Source of the DNA: a bacterium | Lineage (GTDB): Bacteria; Patescibacteriota; Minisyncoccia; Phycocordibacterales; JAUSIJ01 | DNA: 7,413 nt | Direction of reading: 5' to 3' | NCBI GenBank assembly: GCA_030647855.1 | Contig: JAUSIJ010000054.1 | Location: 1 to 7,413, forward strand | Part shown: positions 1 to 6,828 of the stretch, piece by piece | Layout of the letters: the number at the start of each line of letters is the position of its first letter | How positions within the stretch are numbered: the first letter of the stretch is position 1 | The notes under the pieces: generated by a model | The model's database searches: none | What the model was told of the DNA's origin: nothing | The model's input: only the letters and a program-made list of their open reading frames with translations | Made by a program: the position numbers and the translations under genes

Positions 1-740
1 TTAAACCAGAGGAAGGCGAGAATGGCTCCGGTCACAACGCTTGAGAAAGCGGCGAGATTGATCTGCTGCTGGTAAAAAGCGATACCCGCGTAGGCCGCAA
101 ACATAGTAGCAAAGAGGCCTCCTGCCAAACCGTCAATGCCGTCTATTACTCCGCCCGAATAAATAGCTAAGGTTACAAGCACAAAGAATGGTACAAAAAG
201 CCAGCCGAGGTAAAGTTCGCCAGAGAATGGAATGCCGATACCGGTGACATCAAGCTTAAAGTAAAACCAAAGGGCTGCCAGAAGTCCTATAAGCGCCACA
301 ATCGCAATACGCTTGTAGAGCGAGAGACCTCTGCCGACATGACTCGCGCTCCCTGCGACGTCCATAAAATCATCGACCAGCCCTATGAGCGATCCAAGGA
401 TGAGAGTGGCCAGAGGAATCCAGGTTTGATTTCGGCTCAAGAGATCTAGCTTGCTCGTTATTTCTCCTGGAAAAAGTTTAGCGACCGCCCAGATGCCGGT
501 AACAGTGATAAGTGTACTTAGCCAAATGATCACGCCCCCCATCTTCGGCGTGCCCACTTCCCTTTCCTTGTGAAGCTCGTTGAAGATCGGCGTATCGTGA
601 CCGTCGGGCGACATTTTACCCGGACGTTTCTTCCACATTTTGTATTTGTAAAGGTAATACGTCAGGAGCGGCGTTAGTGCGATGCCGAGGAAGAAAGCAA
701 TTGTTGAGGGTAAGAAAACTTTGACAATATCGATAATCAT
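1..740 (-). CDS. mraY: MraY-like phospho-N-acetylmuramoyl-pentapeptide transferase, N-terminal 246 residues (3' end cut by window)
   Basis: This polytopic membrane enzyme transfers phospho-MurNAc-pentapeptide from UDP to undecaprenyl phosphate, giving lipid I, the first membrane step of peptidoglycan synthesis. The visible 246 residues hold about seven hydrophobic segments, near residues 5-31, 69-90, 107-122, 143-161, 177-195, 208-223 and 230-246. Family motifs are GTPKMGG (63-69; usual TPTMGG), LVDDFMDV (121-128), which carries the Asp pair D123-D124, and a GGVIDGIDGLAGG stretch (196-208) matching the NLTDGLDGLA signature. The usual Asn of that signature is Gly197 here, and the usual Lys of DDYLKV is Asp127. 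The C-terminal part, including the His-rich loop, lies outside the window. The ATG at 740-738 overlaps the carboxypeptidase stop as ATGA, so translation is probably coupled; no SD is visible. A WecA/TagO-type transferase of the same superfamily is the alternative, but TPKMGG and the preceding HKER stretch favour MraY. Confidence 0.87.
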   Translation of the reverse strand, partial: MIIDIVKVFLPSTIAFFLGIALTPLLTYYLYKYKMWKKRPGKMSPDGHDTPIFNELHKEREVGTPKMGGVIIWLSTLITVTGIWAVAKLFPGEITSKLDLLSRNQTWIPLATLILGSLIGLVDDFMDVAGSASHVGRGLSLYKRIAIVALIGLLAALWFYFKLDVTGIGIPFSGELYLGWLFVPFFVLVTLAIYSGGVIDGIDGLAGGLFATMFAAYAGIAFYQQQINLAAFSSVVTGAILAFLWF

Positions 741-1714
741 GGTTTTTGAGATGAGGGGGAAGAGAAGTATTCGAGTGTCGCCCAGGCGAGGGCCTCGGCA
801 TCGGTAAAGCGGCCTTCATAGCTTGAACCGAGCACCGTTATGATTATAGGGCGATTAATGCCCGCATCGAGGGCGATGACAAGATTACCGCCAGAAAGCG
901 GCGTATAGCCCGTTTTTGAGGCTATAACGAGGGGGATAGCGGCAAGGTTCTTGTTAGTATTCTCCACTTTGTGGGAAAGATTTGAGAGCGATTTTACCGA
1001 GAATGAATCTCGTCTAGTAACCTCGAGGAGGTCACCATGAGTGCGTAAAACGTATTCGAAAAGGCGTGTAAAATCTTTGGCCGATCCGTAGGCACCCGCC
1101 ACGTCGGAACTCGAATCGAGGCCGGTTTCATTGATAAAAAATGTTTTCTCTAGGCCCAATTCCCGTCCCCGCCTGTTCATGATATCCACGAATTTTTTCC
1201 TCGGCTGATTTTCGCTTACTTCACCAGAGACTCCGCCGATAGCATTGGCGATGGCGTGCGCTCCGTCATTTGACGAGGCGATGAGGGTCAGATTCAAAAG
1301 ATCACCGAGCTTCCAGCGCTCGTTACTGAAAAGACCGTTGTCACTTTCCTCCGCCAGCGCATTTTTATCAACCACGACGATGGTGGTCGGGGAGGTTGAC
1401 TCTCTGGCGACGAGCGCCGTCATGACTTTGGTGAGCGAGGCGAGCGGCAGCACGGTCTCGGCATTTTTGGTAAAGAGCGCCTTGCTCTGATTTACATCCC
1501 AGACAACCGCGGCTTTAGCCTCGAGCGATATTTGCTGAAACGGATCGGAGACGCTCGTAAGGGGTGCCGTATTGTTGCGCAGGGTCTCGTCCTGATCGAT
1601 TTTATAGGTTGTTGCGATTACTCCTACAAGCGAGAAAAAAAGTATGAGGAGCATGCCCATGTTTTTCAAATGCTCGATACGCTCTGGATTGTGCTCTTTA
1701 TTCGGCAGATCCAT
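737..1714 (-). CDS. D-alanyl-D-alanine carboxypeptidase (peptidase S11, low-molecular-weight PBP), N-terminally anchored
   Basis: This serine DD-peptidase trims the terminal D-Ala from peptidoglycan stem peptides outside the membrane. All three penicillin-binding motifs are present, numbered from the chosen start: S93-L-T-K96 (nucleophile Ser93), S147-S-N149 and K267-T-G269. The FINETGLD and YGSAKDFTRL stretches are also typical of the family. A short charged N-terminus is followed by one hydrophobic segment at residues 19-37, probably an uncleaved anchor. The protein ends soon after the catalytic domain, with no PBP5-like C-terminal domain or amphipathic anchor helix. The reading frame stays open upstream to 1822, but that would bury about 125 bases in scpB. 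The ATG at 1714 gives 325 residues and overlaps scpB by 17 bases; no SD is seen, and Met19 is a possible alternative start. The stop overlaps mraY as ATGA. Adjacency to scpB recalls the scpA-scpB-ypuI-dacB order in Bacillus subtilis. Confidence 0.9.
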   Translation of the reverse strand: MDLPNKEHNPERIEHLKNMGMLLILFFSLVGVIATTYKIDQDETLRNNTAPLTSVSDPFQQISLEAKAAVVWDVNQSKALFTKNAETVLPLASLTKVMTALVARESTSPTTIVVVDKNALAEESDNGLFSNERWKLGDLLNLTLIASSNDGAHAIANAIGGVSGEVSENQPRKKFVDIMNRRGRELGLEKTFFINETGLDSSSDVAGAYGSAKDFTRLFEYVLRTHGDLLEVTRRDSFSVKSLSNLSHKVENTNKNLAAIPLVIASKTGYTPLSGGNLVIALDAGINRPIIITVLGSSYEGRFTDAEALAWATLEYFSSPSSQKP

Positions 1715-2261
1715 TGTTTTCGCTGTTATCTCGAGCTGACTGGTTTTCAAAGGCCACGAGCTCGCTTTGGATTCGGCCGTACAGAGGAAGATCTTCGGCG
1801 CGGGTGATGCCAAGGTGGGCAAAAAGATCCAAGGTGGGCTTGTAGAGAGTTACCCGCTGATCCTTTTCGTCGGCCGTTTTTTCTACCAACCCCTTGATGA
1901 GAAGCGAACGCAAGATAAAGTGCGAATTGACGCCGCGGATAAAATCAATTTCCTTGCGGGCGATCGGATTTTTGTAAAGAATAATGGAAAGGGTTTCAAG
2001 GGCCGCCCTGCTTAGTTCGCGAGACAGTTCCTCCTTGGAGAGTTTTTCGATAAGTTCCGAAACCTCCGGCGCCGTGACTAGAGTCACCTCTTCACCATTA
2101 CTCATGAGGCGAATGCCGCGCGAGGCGAGCGATTTCTCGAGGGATTCGAGCGCCTGTTTAACCGAGGGGAGGTCGGTACCGAGTATTTTGCGGAGGTCAT
2201 CGAGCCGCACAGGCTCTGCCTTAAAAAAAAGAATTGCTTCAATGGCTTGATCGGTTGTCAT
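1698..2261 (-). CDS. scpB: Segregation and condensation protein B (ScpB)
   Basis: ScpB is the winged-helix (kite) subunit that dimerises and binds ScpA in the SMC-ScpAB complex, which compacts and helps separate sister chromosomes on the nucleoid. The 187 residues form two predicted winged-helix domains, about 1-80 and 81-160. The second carries the family hallmark at 83-113: LSRAALETLSIILYKNPI followed by EIDFIRGVNS. A late LGITRAEDLPLYG segment (150-162) is also typical. The last 20 or so residues are polar and probably disordered, and their codons overlap the start of the carboxypeptidase gene. The ATG lies 2 bases after the scpA stop with no recognisable SD, so translation is probably coupled to scpA, which fits subunits of one complex. 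Length is normal for the family. No smc gene is in the window. Confidence 0.95.
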   Translation of the reverse strand: MTTDQAIEAILFFKAEPVRLDDLRKILGTDLPSVKQALESLEKSLASRGIRLMSNGEEVTLVTAPEVSELIEKLSKEELSRELSRAALETLSIILYKNPIARKEIDFIRGVNSHFILRSLLIKGLVEKTADEKDQRVTLYKPTLDLFAHLGITRAEDLPLYGRIQSELVAFENQSARDNSENNGSAE

Positions 2262-2263
2262 AA

Positions 2264-2992
2264 TTAATTGTAACGAGGAACATCAAGTTTCTCCGTGGAG
2301 AGTTCGATGTCCTCGAAATGATTTTCCTGTGCCACGTTGATTACTCCCTGTTTGACGAGCTCAAGCACCGCAAGAAAGCTCACTATAACATTTACTTTCA
2401 CCTCTTTACCAACGCCGGCAAAATCCCGAAAACCGATCCGAAGGCCAGTCTTAATTCGCTCTGTCAGCCGGTCGATCATTTCTTCGAGGCTAACCACCTT
2501 GGCGATCACCGTTTTCGGCAAAAGCTCTTTTTTCGGCAGGCTTTTAAGCACGCTCATCATATGCCCAAGTAGAGCGCCGAGTGTGAGGGCGGGCTCCGGG
2601 CAGAACACAGGCTCAATTTTTCGCTGGGACTTCTGGAAAAGTACCGCTTTGCCGTAATGTTCGTTAACGACAGCGCTCGCTTCCTTGAACTTTTTGAGAA
2701 GTTTCAAGCGATATTCGAGCTCTTCGATGCTTTCCGTCTCCTCATCGGTTAGGTCGATCGTAGGCAGGAGGGATTTTGATTTAATGAGGAGCAGCGTGGA
2801 AGCGATTAGAATAAAATTGGCGGTATCCCCTATCGGAAATTGTTCAAGCTTTTTGACGTGCTCGATATAGTCATCGGTCACTGCGGCCAATGATATGTCG
2901 TTGACAAAAAGCTTTCTTTTTTCGATGAGCGAGAGCAAAAGCTCGAGCGGGCCTTCAAAAACCGGAGTTTTGACGGTAAAAGACGTTTCCAT
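2264..2992 (-). CDS. scpA: Segregation and condensation protein A (ScpA, kleisin)
   Basis: ScpA is the kleisin that bridges the SMC head domains and binds a ScpB dimer in the bacterial condensin complex. With the ATG at 2992 it is 242 residues, a usual length. The N-terminal kleisin signature FEGPLELLLSLIEKRKL is at 12-28, followed by a DDYIEHVKKL helix. LLLIKSKSLLP at 67-77 is also a family hallmark. A charged linker covers about 78-130. The C-terminal winged helix ends with VSFLAVLELVKQGVINVAQ (204-222) and then an acidic tail. The reading frame extends five codons upstream to a TTG at 3007, which would overlap the FAD gene. I prefer the ATG because it leaves a 1-base gap to that gene's TAA and starts close to the kleisin motif. 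No SD is visible at either start. The stop is 2 bases before scpB. Confidence 0.95.
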   Translation of the reverse strand: METSFTVKTPVFEGPLELLLSLIEKRKLFVNDISLAAVTDDYIEHVKKLEQFPIGDTANFILIASTLLLIKSKSLLPTIDLTDEETESIEELEYRLKLLKKFKEASAVVNEHYGKAVLFQKSQRKIEPVFCPEPALTLGALLGHMMSVLKSLPKKELLPKTVIAKVVSLEEMIDRLTERIKTGLRIGFRDFAGVGKEVKVNVIVSFLAVLELVKQGVINVAQENHFEDIELSTEKLDVPRYN

Positions 2993-2993
2993 A

Positions 2994-4613
2994 TTAAGAA
3001 GTTTCAAAATGCGATTTTAAGTAAGCAATTTTAGTGCCGATTTTTTTGCCGGGATTAAAGATATTATGAGGATCGAAAATTTCCTTCGTTTTTTTGAAGA
3101 GGCCGTACATTTGTTCACCGTACATTTTTGGCAGAAAGCGGCTGCGGATCAAGCCGTCGTTGTGTTCGCCTGACATCGAACCCTTAAAGGCAAAGACCAG
3201 TTCATATACTTTATCCGCCAGATCGAAGACTATTGTTTTTGTTTCGGGGTCTTTGAGGTTCATGAGAGGAATGATGTGGAAGTTGCCGTCACCGACGTGG
3301 CCGGCAATAGTATAGGTCAGTTTATACTCCGCGAGAACGGACTCGAGTTTCGGCAAAAATTCGGGTAAGTGCTCCGGCCGAACGACGATGTCGTCAATAA
3401 AGGGCGCCGTGTGGACGTCGCGCATGTGATGGCGCAGAAGATTGAAGCTTTCGCGACGGATGACCCAATATTTTCTTGCTTCGGCTCTCGAATGGGTCAG
3501 GCGCTTGCGCACGTTTAAACCGCTGAGACTCTCGAGCGCCGCTTTCGAGCGTATCGCCACGTCTTCCGCGTTATCACCGGTGAATTCAACAAGGAGAATG
3601 AGCTTCGGCATGCCGCCTCGTAAAATCATGGAGAACTCCGGGATGAATTTCCAGGCGAGCGATAAAATATTGGTTTTTAGTGACTTGAGGATCTCAGGAA
3701 AGTATTTTACGGCGAGCTTCAAGGTGTGGTCATCGTAGGACTCGAAGCTTTCGGGCTTGAAGGAGAGCATGGTTTTGGTAATCAAGGCCAAGTGCGTCAG
3801 GTCGTGGAGAAAAATTACGAGGAGCTTTGCATGCGGCTTGGGGCGGACAAGCGCGAATTTTATTTCCGTAATGATGCCGAGGGTGCCTTGAGAACCGACA
3901 AAAAGTTGAGTTAAATCAAAAGTTTTCTTATCCCATACGTTCCAAAGTGCGTAGCCGGTCGAATCCTTGGAAACGGTTGGACGTGATTTTTGAATAAGCT
4001 CGTAGTTATCTTCGAGAAGTTGGTAGAGATCGCGGTAAAGTGTGCCCTCGAAATTATTCTGCTTAATTTTTTCCTCGAGTTCGCTTTTCGAAAGCGGTTC
4101 GACCGTGTATTCGTTGCCGTCAGCTAGAACCGCCTTGAGCCGGCGGACGTAGCGGTTTGTTTTGCCGTACGTGAGAGATTTTTCTCCGCCAGCGTTATTG
4201 GCCACCATGCCGCCGACAGTACAGAGTTCCCGCGAGGCGGGGAAACACGGCAGAAGTAGGTTTTTGGCAAGCGTTACTTTCTCAAAATCGCGATAGAAGA
4301 CGCCCGGTTCGACAGTAATCTCATCGCCTTCTACGCCGCCGATTTTTGAAAAATGGGCCGTGCTGTCCAGAATGATTGATTCGCCAAGCGGTCCCCCGCC
4401 CATATCGCTTCCCCCCGCCCTGACCGTAAGAGAAACGCCGCTTTCGGCGTTCTTGGCGGCGTAATGAACGAGCGCCTTTATGTCCTCAACGTCTTTGGGG
4501 TGAACAACGGCTTGGGGCATGACTTCAAAGAGGCTCGCGTCCCGGCTGTAATTTTTGAGTACGGCCGCTTCCGTTTCGATCTCGCCCTTTATGAGAGTTT
4601 TAAGGTCGTCCAT
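2994..4613 (-). CDS. FAD-linked oxidoreductase of the GlcD / D-lactate dehydrogenase family (FAD_binding_4 plus FAD-oxidase_C)
   Basis: This is a VAO-type flavoprotein, likely oxidising a 2-hydroxy acid such as D-lactate or glycolate; the substrate cannot be read from the sequence. In 539-residue numbering, the FAD-binding half has the pyrophosphate loop RAGGSDMGGG (65-74), VGGMVANNAGGEKSLTYGKT (133-152) and FVGSQGTLGIITE (238-250). The C-terminal half has the RRES motif (386-389), the metal-site-like HVGDGNFH (439-446), SGEHNDG (481-487) and a terminal FDPHNIFNPGKK (513-524). Family members usually read GEHG in the third motif, so the Asn is a small deviation. No CxxCxxC iron-sulfur domain is fused, and no GlcE/GlcF-like partner is nearby, so the electron acceptor is unknown. 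The frame is open to an ATG at 4661, but the ATG at 4613 has a good SD, GGAGAGG, five bases upstream, and the family N-terminus (MDDLKTLIKGE) begins there. The gap to trpS is then 49 bases. Confidence 0.9.
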   Translation of the reverse strand: MDDLKTLIKGEIETEAAVLKNYSRDASLFEVMPQAVVHPKDVEDIKALVHYAAKNAESGVSLTVRAGGSDMGGGPLGESIILDSTAHFSKIGGVEGDEITVEPGVFYRDFEKVTLAKNLLLPCFPASRELCTVGGMVANNAGGEKSLTYGKTNRYVRRLKAVLADGNEYTVEPLSKSELEEKIKQNNFEGTLYRDLYQLLEDNYELIQKSRPTVSKDSTGYALWNVWDKKTFDLTQLFVGSQGTLGIITEIKFALVRPKPHAKLLVIFLHDLTHLALITKTMLSFKPESFESYDDHTLKLAVKYFPEILKSLKTNILSLAWKFIPEFSMILRGGMPKLILLVEFTGDNAEDVAIRSKAALESLSGLNVRKRLTHSRAEARKYWVIRRESFNLLRHHMRDVHTAPFIDDIVVRPEHLPEFLPKLESVLAEYKLTYTIAGHVGDGNFHIIPLMNLKDPETKTIVFDLADKVYELVFAFKGSMSGEHNDGLIRSRFLPKMYGEQMYGLFKKTKEIFDPHNIFNPGKKIGTKIAYLKSHFETS

Positions 4614-4618
4614 TCGCA

Positions 4619-4625
4619 CCTCTCC
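4619..4625 (-). promoter_or_regulatory. Ribosome binding site that fixes the start of the FAD oxidoreductase
   Basis: On the minus strand GGAGAGG lies five bases before the ATG at 4613-4611. The two upstream in-frame ATGs (4661 and 4628) have no spaced SD; the SD itself falls inside the extra codons that the longer versions would need. This supports a 539-residue protein rather than 555 residues. It is the only convincing SD among the minus-strand genes here. Confidence 0.72.
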
Positions 4626-4662
4626 CATACCTTGCGCGCCTCTCACTGCGGTTGCTTCCATA

Positions 4663-5640
4663 CTACGTAAGCTTAAACCCTACCTTCGCCCGCACGTCGT
4701 CCATTTTGAGATTGGCTTTTTCTCTGGCGGCCACGGCGCCCTCTTCGAGTACCTTTAAAACATCGCTTTTATTTTTGGCGATTGATTCTCTTTTCTCCCG
4801 TAGCGGCGTAATGAACTTGCTCATGTTTCTTATGAGCAGTTCTTTTGATTCCTTGTACCCTATTCCGCCGGCCTGGTAGCGATCGCGAAGCTCCGCAAAT
4901 TCGGGACCCTCGGTAAAAAATTTGTGCAGGGCGAAAACATTGTCTTTGTCGGGGTCTTTCGGCTCATCGACGCCTTTCGAATCGGTCGGAATGGACATCA
5001 CCGCTTTGGCGATCTCATCGTCTGGCGCAAACAGGCCGATCGTATTGTTATAGCTCTTGCTCATTTTTCTGCCGTCGGTGCCGGGAATTGTGCCCACGCT
5101 CTCGGGGATCGACGGTTCGGGCAATCGGAAGGTCTCGCCGAAGAGGCGGTTAAATTTTTCGGCCGTGTCTCGGGTAAATTCAATATGCTGTTTTTGATCG
5201 GCTCCGGTCGGGACAATATCGGCATCGTAGAGCAAAATATCCGCCGCCATGAGCATGGGGTAGTCGAAGATACCGACGTTAATTTCTTTATTTTTGGCCC
5301 GAGCGTCTTTGTAGGCATGCGCGCGTTCAAGATACGGCATGGTGGTTATGCAATTGAAGATCCACCCAAGTTCCGCGACGAGCGGTACGTCCGATTGCTT
5401 GAAAAGGGTCACTTTTTTTGGGTCTAGGCCGATAGCGAGATAATCTATGGCTACATCGAGGGTATTTTCCGCAAGTTGGCGCGGATTTTGCACGTTGGTG
5501 AGGGCGTGCATATCGGCGATAAAGACGTAGCTCTCGTAGGAATGCTGGAGCTCCATAAACTGCTTCATAGCCCCGAAGTAGTTGCCAATATGAGGCCTGC
5601 CGGAGGGCTTTACTCCCGATACCAGTATTTTTGCTGACAT
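4663..5640 (-). CDS. trpS: Tryptophanyl-tRNA synthetase (TrpS)
   Basis: This class Ic aminoacyl-tRNA synthetase charges tRNA-Trp in the cytoplasm using ATP. With the ATG at 5640 it has 325 residues, the usual bacterial length. The nucleotide-binding signature GVKPSGRPHIGNY is at 9-21, with the HIGH-type motif H17-I-G-N20. The tryptophan-pocket region FDYPMLMAADILLYDADIVP is at 125-144, followed by GADQKQHIE. The second signature, K192-M-S-K-S196, is intact in GRKMSKS. The helical anticodon-binding region follows. The frame extends upstream to a TTG at 5673, but those residues (SEPFFWYYCY) are not family-like and run through the promoter. No SD precedes the ATG. A promoter with an extended -10 lies so close that the mRNA may be leaderless. 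It is the first gene of the six-gene run ending in mraY. Confidence 0.96.
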   Translation of the reverse strand: MSAKILVSGVKPSGRPHIGNYFGAMKQFMELQHSYESYVFIADMHALTNVQNPRQLAENTLDVAIDYLAIGLDPKKVTLFKQSDVPLVAELGWIFNCITTMPYLERAHAYKDARAKNKEINVGIFDYPMLMAADILLYDADIVPTGADQKQHIEFTRDTAEKFNRLFGETFRLPEPSIPESVGTIPGTDGRKMSKSYNNTIGLFAPDDEIAKAVMSIPTDSKGVDEPKDPDKDNVFALHKFFTEGPEFAELRDRYQAGGIGYKESKELLIRNMSKFITPLREKRESIAKNKSDVLKVLEEGAVAAREKANLKMDDVRAKVGFKLT

Positions 5641-5646
5641 GTAGCA

Positions 5647-5673
5647 ATAGTACCAAAAAAATGGCTCACTCAA
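5647..5673 (-). promoter_or_regulatory. Predicted sigma70-type extended -10 promoter of the trpS run, possibly leaderless
   Basis: On the minus strand TACTAT (5652-5647) is preceded by TGG, making a TGn extended -10 element. A weak -35 candidate is TTGAGT (5673-5668, 15-base spacer) or TTTTGA (5675-5670, 17-base spacer). A start site six to seven bases past the -10 would fall at or next to the A of the trpS ATG (5640). This is a motif call only. Confidence 0.5.
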
Positions 5674-5682
5674 AAGCTCGCC
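5655..5682 (-). terminator. Weak candidate intrinsic terminator after the methyltransferase gene
   Basis: On the minus strand a 20-base hairpin (5682-5663) can form: an outer GGC/GCC stem, a tandem G-A/A-G mismatch, then G-U, C-G and U-A pairs around a UUUG loop. After one A it is followed by seven Ts (5661-5655). The T tract is good but the stem is short and interrupted, so it may only partly stop the Nudix-methyltransferase transcript before trpS. The T tract also forms part of the spacer of the trpS promoter. Confidence 0.38.
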
Positions 5683-5685
5683 CGT

Positions 5686-6366
5686 CTATTTCTTGAGATA
5701 TGCTATCCAGTAGTTTCGCCGGTAGACGCGGTTGTTCATTCGGGGATAGTGTGTCACCTTTTTTAAGGCAATAATTTGAAAATAAGCAGAGTAAAGCTCT
5801 TCGAAGTCAACTTTAGTGAACACTCGCTCAGTGATGCCGAGCTCTTTGATGGTGTAGGTATCTTTTTCTTTGCCGGGGCTCTTTTTGAGGAGTTCCTTGG
5901 CGTTTGTGTCCCCTTCTTTAGCCAGTGCTCTCACAAAAAAATAACCGCTTGGCCGTAGCACTCTGGCAGTTTCTTTTAAGAAAGTTTCTCGTTCAAGTTC
6001 GGAGAGCGAATTAGAAGCCATAACGTCAAGCGCAAGATCGAATTCCTCGTTCTTGAACGGCAATGGCTTGCCCATGTCAGCGTATTGGTAGCGAGGTGCG
6101 ATGCCAAGCACTTCTGCCCGTTCCCGAGCAATCCTTAGCGCATTTTCTGAAATATCAACTCCCGTTGCCTGACAGCCCTCGTCTGCCCAAAAATTTGTAT
6201 TTCGTCCGGTTCCGCAGCCGAGGTCGAGTACCTTGAAAGTTCTCCAATTTTCTCCGGACTTTCTCAAAAATTTGAGGAAAGTCAAAATTTCAGCTTGGGG
6301 TTGGTCGCCCTTCGTAAGCAGTTGAGGTTTCCTATATTCCCTATTCCATGCATGTTGTTGAGACAC
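5686..6366 (-). CDS. Class I SAM-dependent methyltransferase (Methyltransf_11/25-like), target unknown
   Basis: A soluble 226-residue protein with a Rossmann-type methyltransferase core. Motif I is VLDLGCGTGRNT (46-57), the glycine-rich SAM loop with acidic D48. VDIS at 70-73 supplies the acidic residue (D71) expected to bind the ribose hydroxyls. YADMGKPLPF (95-104) is the usual segment after the third strand, then FDLALDVMAS (109-118) and the VLRPSGYFF stretch (136-144) typical of this superfamily. The C-terminal third is basic and aromatic (HYPRMNNRVYRRNYW, 207-220) and may recognise the substrate, which I cannot identify. The start is GTG at 6366, five bases after the Nudix stop, without an SD. 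The N-terminal QHAWNREY matches what I recall of small-genome bacterial relatives, which supports this start. It forms an apparent two-gene unit with the Nudix gene. A demethylmenaquinone/ubiquinone-type (UbiE) role is not supported. Confidence 0.85.
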   Translation of the reverse strand: MSQQHAWNREYRKPQLLTKGDQPQAEILTFLKFLRKSGENWRTFKVLDLGCGTGRNTNFWADEGCQATGVDISENALRIARERAEVLGIAPRYQYADMGKPLPFKNEEFDLALDVMASNSLSELERETFLKETARVLRPSGYFFVRALAKEGDTNAKELLKKSPGKEKDTYTIKELGITERVFTKVDFEELYSAYFQIIALKKVTHYPRMNNRVYRRNYWIAYLKK

Positions 6367-6371
6367 GATGT

Positions 6372-6809
6372 TTATTTTTGCAAACCAGCAATGTCACGTT
6401 TAACCTGCATGAGGATTTCTTTCGAGCGATCGAACGAGAGAAGACCAAGTGCTTGGTCATATGTAACCCACTTATAATCTTTTATTTCATTTTTTTGTAT
6501 TGTGACATCATGAAATATAACTAAGCCCACATAATAAGTTACCGTTTTTTCGTAGCTTATGCCATCCTTGTCAAATTCATAGGTATCTTCATAGCGAAGT
6601 GTGGGTAAAATATCACAGGAGAGGCCGGTCTCTTCAGAGAGCTCCCTTTTGGCGGCGTCTAGCTCGGACTCGCCATTTTCTTTGTGCCCCTTCGGATACA
6701 CCCACTCATCAGTCGCGAGACTTTGAACGACTAGAAATTTGTATTCGTCCCCGTTTCGATTTTGAAGCACCGGTATTACGCCGTAGGACTTATCTTTTAC
6801 TTTGCGCAT
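6372..6809 (-). CDS. Nudix hydrolase, probably bis(5'-nucleosyl)-tetraphosphatase-like
   Basis: Nudix enzymes cleave nucleoside diphosphates linked to another moiety, using Mg2+ or Mn2+. The 145-residue protein has a perfect Nudix box, Gx5Ex7REUxEExGU, at residues 41-63: G41, E47, R55-E56, E59-E60 and G62, the glutamates being the expected metal ligands. The lead-in WVYPKGH (36-42) and the aromatic LRYEDTYEF (71-79) after the box resemble asymmetric diadenosine tetraphosphate hydrolases. Dinucleoside polyphosphate breakdown is therefore the best guess, but substrate assignment from sequence is unreliable in this superfamily (RppH-like or housecleaning roles are possible). The protein is cytoplasmic, with no signal peptide. 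The ATG at 6809 follows a predicted leader of about 30 bases with no SD. The stop lies five bases before the methyltransferase GTG. It is transcribed away from the plus-strand gene at 6888. Confidence 0.9.
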   Translation of the reverse strand: MRKVKDKSYGVIPVLQNRNGDEYKFLVVQSLATDEWVYPKGHKENGESELDAAKRELSEETGLSCDILPTLRYEDTYEFDKDGISYEKTVTYYVGLVIFHDVTIQKNEIKDYKWVTYDQALGLLSFDRSKEILMQVKRDIAGLQK

Positions 6810-6828
6810 GATATTGGCTTCAGGATTG

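Noticed and set aside
1715..1822. Longer start of the carboxypeptidase, adding 36 residues
   Set aside because: It would overlap scpB by about 125 bases, and the extra residues show no domain or signal-peptide character.
4614..4661. Longer start of the FAD oxidoreductase, adding 16 residues
   Set aside because: No SD precedes it, and a good SD lies within the extra segment at the right distance from the ATG at 4613.
4924..5427. A 167-codon open frame on the plus strand inside trpS
   Set aside because: It lies wholly antisense to a well-conserved trpS with intact HIGH and KMSKS motifs, shows no recognisable domain, and has no SD or promoter of its own.
5061..5656. Two minus-strand open frames overlapping trpS in another frame
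   Set aside because: They are out-of-frame shadows; their sequences are rich in Arg, Pro and Ser with no family motifs, while the trpS frame is clearly real.
5641..5673. TTG start extending TrpS by 11 residues
   Set aside because: The extra residues are unlike other TrpS N-termini and the region holds the predicted promoter; the ATG at 5640 gives the usual length.
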